Source: Pieris napi (lineage: Eukaryota > Arthropoda > Insecta > Lepidoptera > Pieridae). From it: a stretch of 64,000 bases of DNA. Below, one piece after another: positions 49,401 to 56,558 of the stretch (position 1 is its first letter; each line of letters starts with the position of its first letter). The stretch is from assembly GCF_905475465.1 (NCBI RefSeq), contig NC_062244.1:8878501-8942500 (forward strand), given 5' to 3'. The position numbers were made by a program, and so were the translations under genes. The notes beneath the pieces are model-generated. The model was not told where the DNA came from. It saw only the letters and a program-made list of their open reading frames with translations, and did no database searches.

Positions 49401-50162
49401 CTTCATAAAAGGATAACAGCTTGCTCTAAAAAACTTCCTACACGGCATCTTACGGTTTTGTCAAAATGTCATTTTGTTTTTATTTAACAGGAAAAAGTTC
49501 ACATAACATACCTATCATAGTATTCACCTATTTTTAACATCTTGTAATAATAATTATTTAAGGTAATCCACGTGATTAAAATAGTATCAGACCTCAGATC
49601 CACCCAGACACTTTAATTTAGCTGTTATATTGTAATTACGAAACTTAAATTATCAATTGACATATTCTTGGGAAACCGCAACAGGACTGCAGGACATCTA
49701 GGTACTGGCAAAATATATGTACTTACATACTATTTGGAAGTTATTTTTTTAAATATAAAAATATTTAATAAAATCCCACTCTTAAAAATGACGACTCAAA
49801 AATATTTGGTAAAAGTTTGTTTGGACTTAAGTTCGTTAGGCCATAAAATTAATACAATTTTACAGTTCGATGCAAAAATTGTAATCTCACTTTTTTTATT
49901 TTCATAATTTTAACTCACTTAAAGGAAACATTAAATAATAAAAAGCCCACAGTTAATATCTCTACATTTAACAATGTAATTTCGGTTCAGATATCTTCCT
50001 CGTAATTAGATTTAAAAAATTTTATAATAATTAAAGTACTGAAAAATAATATTATTGTGACTTACTTGTTCCATTCACGTTTCTTCCGATAATCTTATTG
50101 GAGCCGTTGGGCTGCGGTGCGGGGTGCGAAGCACGTCCCGTTTCCTCGCCCGGACTCTCCAT
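25443..50162 (-). CDS. nab: NGFI-A-binding protein homologue (Nab), transcriptional co-regulator, 458 aa
   Basis: Nuclear cofactor that binds EGR/Krox-type zinc-finger factors (Rotund and Squeeze in Drosophila) and usually co-represses. Exons in order: 50066-50162 (ATG), 31003-31104, 29026-29756, 28592-28719, 28346-28415, 26252-26304, 26095-26170, 25443-25562 with stop; phases join exactly (1377 nt). NCD1 is at about residues 41-118: AELQLYRVMQRASLLAYYDT, GGDDVQQLCDAGEEEFLEIM, ALVGMASKPLHVRRLQKAL, EWVNNPALF. A Ser/Pro/Asn-rich spacer follows. NCD2 is at about 230-353: LLDVHVHKLATAADKLSKHL, PESDPRRMEEIRKYAAIYGR, then VNEAAAQMC and LLTRRDELFPLARQLVRRAG. KRPRQ is a likely NLS. The C-terminal exons (EGDDGVRASPDARNSNHTWW, PALQPLPPPHPARNHSN) are less conserved and less certain. 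Exon 1 is separated by a 19 kb intron but matches in phase. Confidence 0.93.
26330..26450 (+). repeat. Dispersed lepidopteran interspersed repeat, copy 2 (degraded)
   Basis: Retains AAGTGATACCGCCGCCCAT, then AAAGTGCGTTTCTGGCATTT and TCTTAAAGGACTCTAAG, matching the middle of the copy at 2219-2405. It lies about 25 bp from the acceptor of nab exon 26252-26304. Confidence 0.55.
27717..28050. mobile_element. Non-autonomous element, GAAGTTATACTTC family, copy 2
   Basis: Ends GAAGTTATACTTCTTTAGGC and CCAAAGAAGTATAACTTCTT are inverted repeats; the internal sequence closely matches 14651-14990. It lies in the nab intron between exons 26252-26304 and 28346-28415. Confidence 0.78.
28313..28415 (-). 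CDS. nab: nab exon 5 with alternative read-through terminus
   Basis: The exon encodes LPPTPAEDRERDEEETPSKR then PRQ. At 28346 there is a possible donor CAG|GTCTCT that joins in phase to exon 26252-26304. If it is not used, translation continues VSHVDLTAHD and stops at 28313, giving a 386-aa protein instead of 458 aa. GTCTCT is a weak donor, so both forms are plausible. Confidence 0.65.
32497..32549. promoter_or_regulatory. Cluster of octamer-like (POU) motifs in nab intron 1
   Basis: ATTTGCAT at 32497-32504 and ATGCAAAT at 32542-32549 are perfect octamers on opposite strands, with a third TTTGCATAA at 32511-32519. Three within 53 bp is more than expected by chance, though AT-richness inflates such matches. 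A regulatory role is inferred only. Confidence 0.35.
33829..33905. mobile_element. GAAGTTATACTTC family, end fragment
   Basis: TTTTGAAGTTATACTTCTTT, then GGCGCGTTAGGGAAAAATGA and TTACGATGCGCGCGCATACC. Only the left ~75 bp is present, directly following a Helitron-like fragment at 33753-33828. Confidence 0.65.
34006..34265. repeat. Interspersed repeat shared with 61804-62035
   Basis: Both copies run from AAAATATGTTTATTATGGAA through TATCACTTATTCCACGTCAT and CATCGGCAA.GAAGACAGAG to CTGTCTAGCAC.AGTCCCAGG. Similarity is high over about 230 bp. Class (SINE or LINE end) not decided. Confidence 0.7.
35572..35840 (+). repeat. tRNA-derived SINE, most complete copy of its family
   Basis: A-box region TTGGCCTTGTGGCTTCAGCG, then GCGACTCTCATCCCTGAGAT, B box GGTTCGATCCC. 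The body has ACATCGTGAGTAAACCGGCT, AAAAAGTCGATAGCGTGTGT, CAGGCACAGGAGGCTGATCA and ends near TTGTAGCACCCATGA. It is the reference copy for the partial ones at 4108, 17775 and 43495. It lies in nab intron 1. Confidence 0.82.
37437..37507. mobile_element. GAAGTTATACTTC family, inverted end fragment
   Basis: The reverse complement reads TTTTGAAGTGAAACTTCTTT, then AGGCGCATGAGGGTAAAAT and TTTTTACGGAACGTCACG. A diverged single end. Confidence 0.5.
43495..43650 (+). repeat. SINE tail fragment
   Basis: Contains ACCAATGGACTTTTGCAGAA, ATATCGACGGCTTGTGTCAG, GCACAGAAGGTGCCATAAAA and TTTTTAGGGCCACTGG. It matches the 3' two-thirds of the SINE at 35572-35840; the tRNA-like head is missing. Confidence 0.65.
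44949..45906. mobile_element. 958-bp non-autonomous element with perfect 24-bp inverted ends and internal end-motif copies
   Basis: The left end at 44949-44972 starts GTAGACCGAGGCGAATCGGA; the right end at 45883-45906 is its exact 24-bp reverse complement. The GAATCGGATC core recurs inside: GGTGAATCGGATCGTGC near 45156, ATGATCCGATTAGCCCC near 45496, and TTGATCCGATTCGCCC directly before the right end. No transposase-like reading frame is seen. TA lies outside the left end and close to the right end, but the exact duplication is unclear. Superfamily unassigned. Confidence 0.85.
47008..47192 (+). repeat. Imperfect tandem repeat, ~45-57 bp unit, about four copies
   Basis: Units begin at about 47008, 47053, 47110 and 47165 with TGTTTAAAGAAAGGTTTTAA, then TACTTTAAGATATTTGAGAC. 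The last unit is degraded. No coding content. Confidence 0.8.
48240..48400 (+). repeat. Dispersed lepidopteran interspersed repeat, copy 3
   Basis: TTTTATTATAGAACGGGGGG, then CAAACGAGCAGTCTCGCCTA, TGTGATACCACCGCTCATAG. Related to 2219-2405. The 71-aa reading frame over it is repeat-derived. Confidence 0.55.
48590..48797. mobile_element. Foldback MITE, CCTTGCGATTCTGTAAC family, copy 4
   Basis: Starts CCTTGCGATTCTGTAACTCA and ends GTTACAGAATCGCAAGG. The GTTTTCGCAGCGGCGGTCGC arm has its complement GCGACCGCCGCTGCGAAAAT. It is inserted in another repeat shared with 13608-13690 (48530-48589). No clear target duplication. Confidence 0.83.
50066..50162 (-). CDS. nab: nab first coding exon
   Basis: Encodes MESPGEETGRASHPAPQPNG and SNKIIGRNVNGT plus one nucleotide, ending at GTAAGT. 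The next exon starts TG, completing ATG (Met33) and continuing VVTSAPSNEAELQLYR. The exon lies in a GC-rich patch unlike the flanking AT-rich DNA, as expected at a first exon. There is no competing exon 1 nearer to 31104. Confidence 0.82.
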
Positions 50163-50480
50163 ATCCCCCTTCTCACTCGCACACATTAACCCGCCAAACT
50201 CACAACTTTTTTTTCATTAATATGTCATGACAATTGACTAACACAGAAAATAATTTAAAATAAAAATATATACACTAAATAATAAATAGAGTAAAATAGA
50301 GTCGCGTTTAAAATTCAAATTGAATTTACCGCGCGCTTCGCGTTTGGATAGTCGCAGTGACGTTTGCTTGTTGAAGCCAACCACTCGACTGAAGTCAGAG
50401 GGCCGCTAGCGGAGCCCTACGCTGCAGCTGCAACGCCCCGCCCAGCACCCCACAGCCCCTCCAAGCGACCCACACTTTCA
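50163..50480 (-). promoter_or_regulatory. nab: nab 5' leader and GC-rich promoter patch
   Basis: Upstream of the nab ATG lies a mixed patch that becomes clearly GC-rich at 50325-50470 (CGCGCGCTTCGCG, GAGGGCCGCTAGCGGAGCC, GCAACGCCCCGCCCAGCACC), against AT-rich DNA on both sides. No TATA box is obvious. The transcription start is not defined. The plus-strand reading frame at 50364-50630 is a shadow of this composition. Confidence 0.5.
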
Positions 50481-51629
50481 CATAAAAAAGAATATAACCG
50501 AAATTGTGTGCGTATAGTTACGTCTTTACACAAGGCATTGGTAGGGACGGAAAGGGTTTGCGAGGGTCGCCTTACACATTTTTTTAATGGCATTTATCGA
50601 TCGAGTCATATTGTATGGAACATATTTTAAAGAAATGAATACGGAAATGTTTTGTAATGACTATGTAAGATTGTAAGCTTTGAGAAATAAACTTAGAATA
50701 CTAGTTAAGAGAAATTTTCGCTCATCGTTCTAATAAAGTTCAGGCTAAATATAAAATATGTTGCATGGTTGTACTTACTCATTTCGTTTACTGTAGCCAA
50801 TTTCTTGAACATCTTTCTTGACTTTACAAAGCCCAGTAGGTGTAGACTTTTTTATCAATACGAAATGAATTATTTTATGAAATAAAAGTCAAGCGGACAT
50901 CTGTTAAATGACTCATTGCTATGATTATCTATGTATATTAATATATATTATATTATAATAAGTTATTTAACTTCAGTATATGTAGTAAAATGTTATTTAT
51001 ATTCACTATTTAAAATAAATCATATCAATTTGTTTTTAAAGAAATCTATAGGTACTTTAAAATCAACAAACCTTCTTTTCTCCTCCTACGAAGTACAGGT
51101 TTTCGCATATTATACGACTATAGTTCATTATTCTCGTATCGAATTCTGAATTATTAAGAAAAACAAATATTACAAATCTAGTCTTAATTACGATTCTACA
51201 TATTAAGTACACCGAGACCATGATGATGTCTTAATAAAACCAACTTTAAAATGTGCAATTTCAAAAACGTGGTAAAAGAAAGCGGCGCATAGCCTATATT
51301 TATAAAACATTGTTTTTTGCAAATCAGTTCGTACCGTTGCCGCGCCGCCATTTTATAAGTTTTTTATCATTTCCGCGAACCACTTTGGCCCAATCGAGAA
51401 TTAAGCTTTGGCAACTGATTATCATTTTTTAATTTGATTCCGCCACGAACGGGTTAACCTGACCTATTTTTTGTCGATTTTATTTACTCAGAAATAGGCG
51501 AGCCTGGGAAATTGTTATAGGCCGGCTAGAGCCGTTGTTTTAAAAATTAATTATTTTATGACGCAATTTTTATATTTGAATTGAGAATTCGGTTATTTTT
51601 TTCTTAAAATCAAATATGACTTAATAGTA

Positions 51630-52189
51630 TAAGATCCCGCTATACAACGACCTTCACCGAGATGCTTATTTAATGAAACTTATTTTATAATTAATTTAAT
51701 ATGTCAATAAATATAATCCATATGGGTTGCCTAGCAAATTTCAGTCCAGAGTACGTTTAATTAATATTTAAAAAAAAAAATTTTTTTTATAATTTGCATG
51801 TAGTAAATTTTTTAAACTTTTTTCAATCAATATTTTTAATCAGGGTAGTATTATATATGTATCACTATAAACTTCTTTTATACTAAAGATGTATATATAC
51901 TTTAGTGTCACATAAAAAATATACACATAAATAATTAATTGATTAAAAACAACCTAACGTTTGCATATTCTATGGGCTTCATACTTTCGATTGGTATAGA
52001 ATTTATCTAATAATCATACCGGTGAAATGTTTAAAAAAATATTTTTTTTTAAAATCAATTAAACATACTCTGGACTGAAATTTGCTAGGCAACCCATATG
52101 GATTATATTTATTGACATATTAAATTAATTATAAAATAAGTTTCATTAAATAAGCATCTCGGTGAAGGTCGTTGTAAAGCGGGATCTTA
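51630..52189. mobile_element. Foldback element with ~128-bp inverted arms
   Basis: Left arm TAAGATCCCGC, ACAACGACCTTCACCGAGAT, GCTTATTTAATGAAACTTAT, TAATCCATATGGGTTGCCTA, GCAAATTTCAGTCCAGAGTA is mirrored almost exactly to the right end GCGGGATCTTA. The 300-bp centre is AT-rich with its own partial palindrome around 51875-51905. The two arms differ at very few positions, implying a recent insertion. No target duplication recognised. Confidence 0.85.
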
Positions 52190-53569
52190 GACCATAAGTG
52201 TAATTTCAAAGGATCTGATAAATGCGTACTACGGGTAAATAAATAACTCTATAAATAAGGTATAGAGTTCCATCATACTTTATTACAAGTAATCACCACG
52301 TAAGTTAAACGGGAATCGCTCACAATTCCTCGTATAAAAACTTACGAGTATCTGTATTAATATCAGAATCGTAGTCAATAAATTTCCAACAGTTAAACAT
52401 AGAAAAAGAAAAGCGCGCGCAAATAAATTTTCTAAAACGGTTCTCATAGTTTTTTCCGTTGTTTTCACAAAAAGGTTTCCCACAGTACTGGTTGGCAAGT
52501 GGTAGGTTTATCATATCGACATATTTCCAACCAGCCAGCGTCACTACAACCTTTCACCGGCCGAGGAAAAACCTACACTGCCTTAATGGTCCCTTAGACA
52601 TTATTTACAGAAAAACCAACGCCACTAAAACGGCGATTTCGCTTTAAAGATAAAAATAATAATGTAAAAAACTGATATTTCTCTTTAGCTCTTGCTGTTT
52701 ATATTAAGACATTCATACATACTTCAACCAATAGGATTTGTATATTTTGTATTTTGTATCTTTATTTTTTATAAATATTATCATTAATTATTACATATAA
52801 GTCGCGCAAATTGGAAGTTGGTACGAGTGGCAGACACTAGCACGAAATTCATAGACACGAAGTTCATAAGCACAGAGCACTATAATCAGTACTAGCAAGT
52901 AGGTACCATGTAACAGAAACGCTAGGGTCATTTAAAAATAATATTTTTATTATAGATAAATAATATTTTGTCGTTTGTTATCTATGTAATCCGTATGAGA
53001 ATGTTCTCCTGATTCCAGTTGCGCCCTCTTCGTGGCCACAGATGCGGTAGCGGACTCTCCAATGGGTATTTTCTCACGCTGCCTCGCCTTGCAATAAGCT
53101 TTTCTTCACTAATCTTATAACAACTTGTTCAAGGCGTGACCAGCCTATAGGAAGATGAACTAATAGGAACTAATAAATCCAAATTTTATATGATTATAGA
53201 ACAATTTTTTTTAAATATATTGTATTAGGGTAGCTTACATCTTTTGCTCCAAAAAGGAATCTGTAATTGCTTACACTCCCTATCTATACTATTTTAAATT
53301 TAAAAATTAAATTTGATTGTTACATGGTCCTTAGTTATAATCAGAAAAACTTACCCACAGTCTAATTAGATCTCTTGCAGGAATTTTCTTGTTCGAAAAT
53401 AATTTTAAATGAACCAACGACAAAAAATAAGTTAGTCAAAAACAAAACGTATGTCATTTAAATTTAATTAATTCCATTAAGATTTACACATAAATGTGCA
53501 TTAATAAAACAAGAATTTCGTCGAATACTTTTTACACGGCTGTATTCGGAACGTAACGTCATTTCGGAT

Positions 53570-53579
53570 GCGCGGGAAA
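53570..53579. promoter_or_regulatory. E2F-like site 1
   Basis: GCGCGGGAAA, the reverse of TTTCCCGCGC, matches the E2F consensus TTTSSCGC. A CRE-like TAACGTCA lies about 16 bp upstream and a TATAAAATGGCGGC motif just downstream. Confidence 0.45.
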
Positions 53580-53941
53580 AACTATAAAATGGCGGCGGGC
53601 GATGCAAATGGCACTGAAAAAGCGCCAGCGCGGTAAAAAGTTAAAGGAACTCATAGTATTTCATCGTTATCGACCAACGTAAGGCTTCACATACACCAAT
53701 TTTCCGTAAAGCTAGGACTTTCCTATAAAAGTTTTAGCCAATAAAAGTATTTAAGACAGGCTTAAGGGAAATACAGCACGCAAATTGATGCAGGAAGTCA
53801 TTTAATAATTACCACGTTAGCCTTTTATTCTTTGAACATATAATTAATAATATGAATGTAAAGTTACATAACAAACGTAGTTTAACGTCGAGAGGTGTTT
53901 GTATTTAAAGAAATATGGGTAATGTAATATGGGTACCTATA

Positions 53942-55051
53942 GGTCTACCAGGATCTGATGGCAAAAAGGGAAAAAAGAAATTGACGCTAGCAATACTGGG
54001 GAAATTGGAGTAAAACGTTTTGATACTTTTTTTCCCTTAAAGCGGCTGATTGTATGTGATACATGCAAATATACAAATTTATCCAATGATCAAGGATAAT
54101 TTTTGAAAATTTTACTGTGGCGAATTTGGGGTTTGAAATTTAGATGAAAACTCCAATTATTCTGTTCATGAGTTTATTAATTAATTATAGGCTATTAGAA
54201 CTTGAAAATGGTTCCAAATACTGCACATCCATAAAAAAGTCTTCATATGAAGAGGAAGACGCAGTATTTAAGATAAACCTATCCTCCTGCATCTCAATTA
54301 AGTGATCTTGTTCTATGAACTGATTTTCAATTTTTATTAGATGTTCACAAGATTTTCGCCATTCATCGATCCCAACTTGAGAATAAGCTTCTTAAATCTC
54401 ATCTCTGTTAAAAATTTTATGTTACTTGCAGGAATAGTAACGTTTTTACCCGCAAGTTTTTGTTTCATTATTCCCCAGATTAATCCTATGGGGTTTAACG
54501 TACAATGATATGGTGGGAGCCTCAAGACTTCGTGGCCGTGTGATTTAAAAATCTCATCTATCTGATATTTAGGTTTTTTTTCAATTCTAAATCAAAACCA
54601 CCTTTCCTCTTTTTACCGGGCGTACTAAATACGCCTCTGTTAGATCTGCCCTCGGCAACAATTCGTCTTATGGTAGTATTAGAAACCCCTGAAATAAACC
54701 AAAGTTTATATAATTACATAATATAATACAGACGAAAATCCAATAAACCAAAGTATCAAGACGTATCATTCCTACTAACCAGTCAACACTTGCACATAGC
54801 TCAATATCGATGATTGTGCATGTTCTGCACCTTGTTGATCAAGTATTCTTTGATAAACATTGAAAACAATACTTCTTGCTTGCGATCGAAGAGGTTTCTT
54901 CGACATTTTCACCACTTTTTAAAGGAAATTTGAAGCCAAAACAAAAACAATTCCTCGAAATTTCAGTTGACAACTGAAATTTTTTTTTTTGTTGCCGTAT
55001 GAAAATCGCTAATTTTTAATTTTTTTTTTTGCCATCAGATTCTGGTAGACC
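53942..55051 (-). mobile_element. Tc1/mariner (IS630-type) transposon, internally deleted, TA target duplication
   Basis: Inverted ends start GGTCTACCAG.ATCTGATGG (27 bp, one mismatch) and are flanked by TA at 53940-53941 and 55052-55053. Total length is 1110 bp. Minus-strand transposase pieces are present at both ends of the coding region (54185-54906), but the middle of the catalytic domain is missing. A matching terminal pair and intact duplications mean the whole copy is present and deleted inside. Confidence 0.88.
54185..54906 (-). pseudogene. Tc1/mariner-type transposase with internal deletion
   Basis: The 5' part opens MSKKPLRSQARSIVFNVYQR and runs to YVQVLTG. An 85-bp intron (donor GTTAGT, acceptor TTTCAG) then leads to VSNTTIRRIVAEGRSNRGVF and STPGKKRKG, a helix-turn-helix region. 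After a frame break at LNIR, the C-terminal part begins KYQIDEIFKSHGHEVLRLPP and continues YHCTLNPIGLIWGIMKQKLA. The usual NPIE motif reads NPIG, so the third catalytic acidic residue is lost, and the segment with the two Asp is deleted. The tail carries an acidic/Ser-rich EMQED...SSSSYEDFF, with frameshifts. Not functional. Confidence 0.78.
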
Positions 55052-55395
55052 TATACCTATGTTTGATAGAGAATTGACATTTACCTTAAGTACGTTTATG
55101 AATATGAGATCTAAATAATTGTCAGTTTATTCATGACATGTAAAACTGCACCAAATTAATAATTATTTGATATTAGTGAATTTTGAACTACTTATATAAT
55201 ATGTATTAAGCTGATACTAAACCTTATGGTTTTTGCTCTAAATTCCCTTAGCGGCACGTCTAGTTTTTGCCGCGAGATGTAGTCTGGGAAGCGCGACGCA
55301 GCGGCCACAAAAACTTTCCGCCATATCGCCGGCTAACAGATGCAAAAACGTCGTACGGATAAAATTAATGCGGCGACTCTTTAATTTTCAAGAAA

Positions 55396-55405
55396 GCGCG
55401 GGAAA
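55396..55405. promoter_or_regulatory. E2F-like site 2, upstream of Klp61F
   Basis: GCGCGGGAAA, identical to the site at 53570-53579, 1.15 kb before the kinesin ATG. Mitotic kinesins are commonly cell-cycle regulated, so a promoter near here with an upstream non-coding exon is plausible but not shown. Confidence 0.4.
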
Positions 55406-55686
55406 TGGTGTAATGAGTGTTGCCAGCAAGAAAGAAGACTGAGCTCATTTATCCGGTTTTGTTGACATAAATAAATAGCAAATGCATCTATTTTGCACCC
55501 ATAACAGAAGATAGACAGTATTTCTATAATTATAAGTCTCATTAGTCTTCTGGTTTACATGTTCGTTTGACGGCTATTAGGCACAAATCTCGAGTAGGGC
55601 CAATGAAATACGTCATTGTAATATTTCGAAAATAATTCGTCCGTAATCCAGTCACTTTTTATCAATAAAATGTCTACTTATGTACT

Positions 55687-55724
55687 TTCAACGTACCAAG
55701 GGCCACTACCCTTGGTACGTTGAA
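55687..55724. repeat. Perfect 16-bp hairpin with 6-nt loop
   Basis: TTCAACGTACCAAGGG at 55687-55702 and CCCTTGGTACGTTGAA at 55709-55724 are exact reverse complements. GTAC occurs repeatedly around and inside it. Confidence 0.85.
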
Positions 55725-56558
55725 TGTACCAACTGCACTATAAAATCTCCTCATTAGAGAGGTCAGCCGAATCGGCCTGAAAAACGTAAAATTAACTACA
55801 ATATTATGGTTTATCTATGGAGAAAAAAGGACCATACGCGTCGAAGTGAATCTTTTCGAAGGAAGTTAACAATGTATCCTAATTCCGCCATAATATTTTC
55901 TTTTAGAATGGTTTATAAGTTTTCATTCTTTGAACATTGAATAATATGTAAAACAGTAGGTATTTGAAAATAATGTAATAAATAAAGATCGATGGTAACA
56001 TTTTATTCTAAAAATTATATTTTTGCTTTTGGTTATGCTGATAATTATAAAGTCAGAAAAACAATGTTAAGAAATAGTGACCAATAGTTTTAAAAATGTT
56101 GTACCGTGTTCACCGCCATCTACATTGGCACCTTTGTCTTACTTACAAACATGAATAGTATACTTCATTACTTCATTATTCAACTAGATGTCACTAAAGA
56201 ATTTACTAATTACTGTACTGTAAAATATTTAACTTTTATTTATCTAATTTTGATAAAAAACGTAAGGTATAAAACTGTTAATCAATTGGTAGCAGTTAAA
56301 TTACACTATATCTTAAACTTTGTATTTTAAATATATTGATCTAAAATAATATCTTAAGAATTTTTTTAATGGCAACAAACAGCATCGCATTTGTCAAATT
56401 TGAATTGTAACGAAAACTTTTTTAACGACTCCGACTCACTCCGTGAGTGTTCTTTTACTAATCTATAATATTGTATATTAATTTGTGTTTTTAAGTTTTG
56501 TTTCGTGGAGACATATAATATACGGATTATTATAAAGTGTATTAAGTTTAATGAAACA

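Larger units (their letters stand above)
31105..50065 (-). other. nab: nab intron 1 (19 kb)
   Basis: No exon of another gene could be supported inside; the short reading frames on either strand have no recognisable motif. Mobile pieces recognised: a repeat copy at 34006-34265, SINE at 35572-35840, SINE tail at 43495-43650, element fragments at 33829 and 37437, the 24-bp-TIR element at 44949-45906, a tandem repeat at 47008-47192, an interspersed repeat at 48240 and a foldback MITE at 48590. Remaining stretches are AT-rich; they would be the place to look for nab enhancers. A POU-site cluster is at 32497-32549. Confidence 0.75.
50481..56558. other. Intergenic region between divergent nab and Klp61F
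   Basis: About 6 kb without a supported gene. It contains a foldback element (51630-52189), a Tc1/mariner element (53942-55051), two E2F-like sites, two copies of GCCGCCATTTTATA, a 16-bp hairpin (55687-55724) and, at the right end, the kinesin 5' UTR. Two overlapping minus-strand frames at 52283-52544 have no recognisable motif. Confidence 0.65.

Noticed and set aside
53589..53636. Short frame MAAGDANGTEKAPAR followed by a GTAAAA donor, phase-compatible with kinesin exon 2
   Set aside because: Joining it would remove the first motor strand (IQVFLRLR), and there is no other support. More likely promoter-region GC content.
56505..56558. Upstream in-frame ATG of the kinesin giving 18 extra residues (METYNIRI...)
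   Set aside because: The ATG at 56559 has the better initiation context (AACAATGG) and gives a normal-length basic leader before the motor; the extra residues look like translated 5' UTR.
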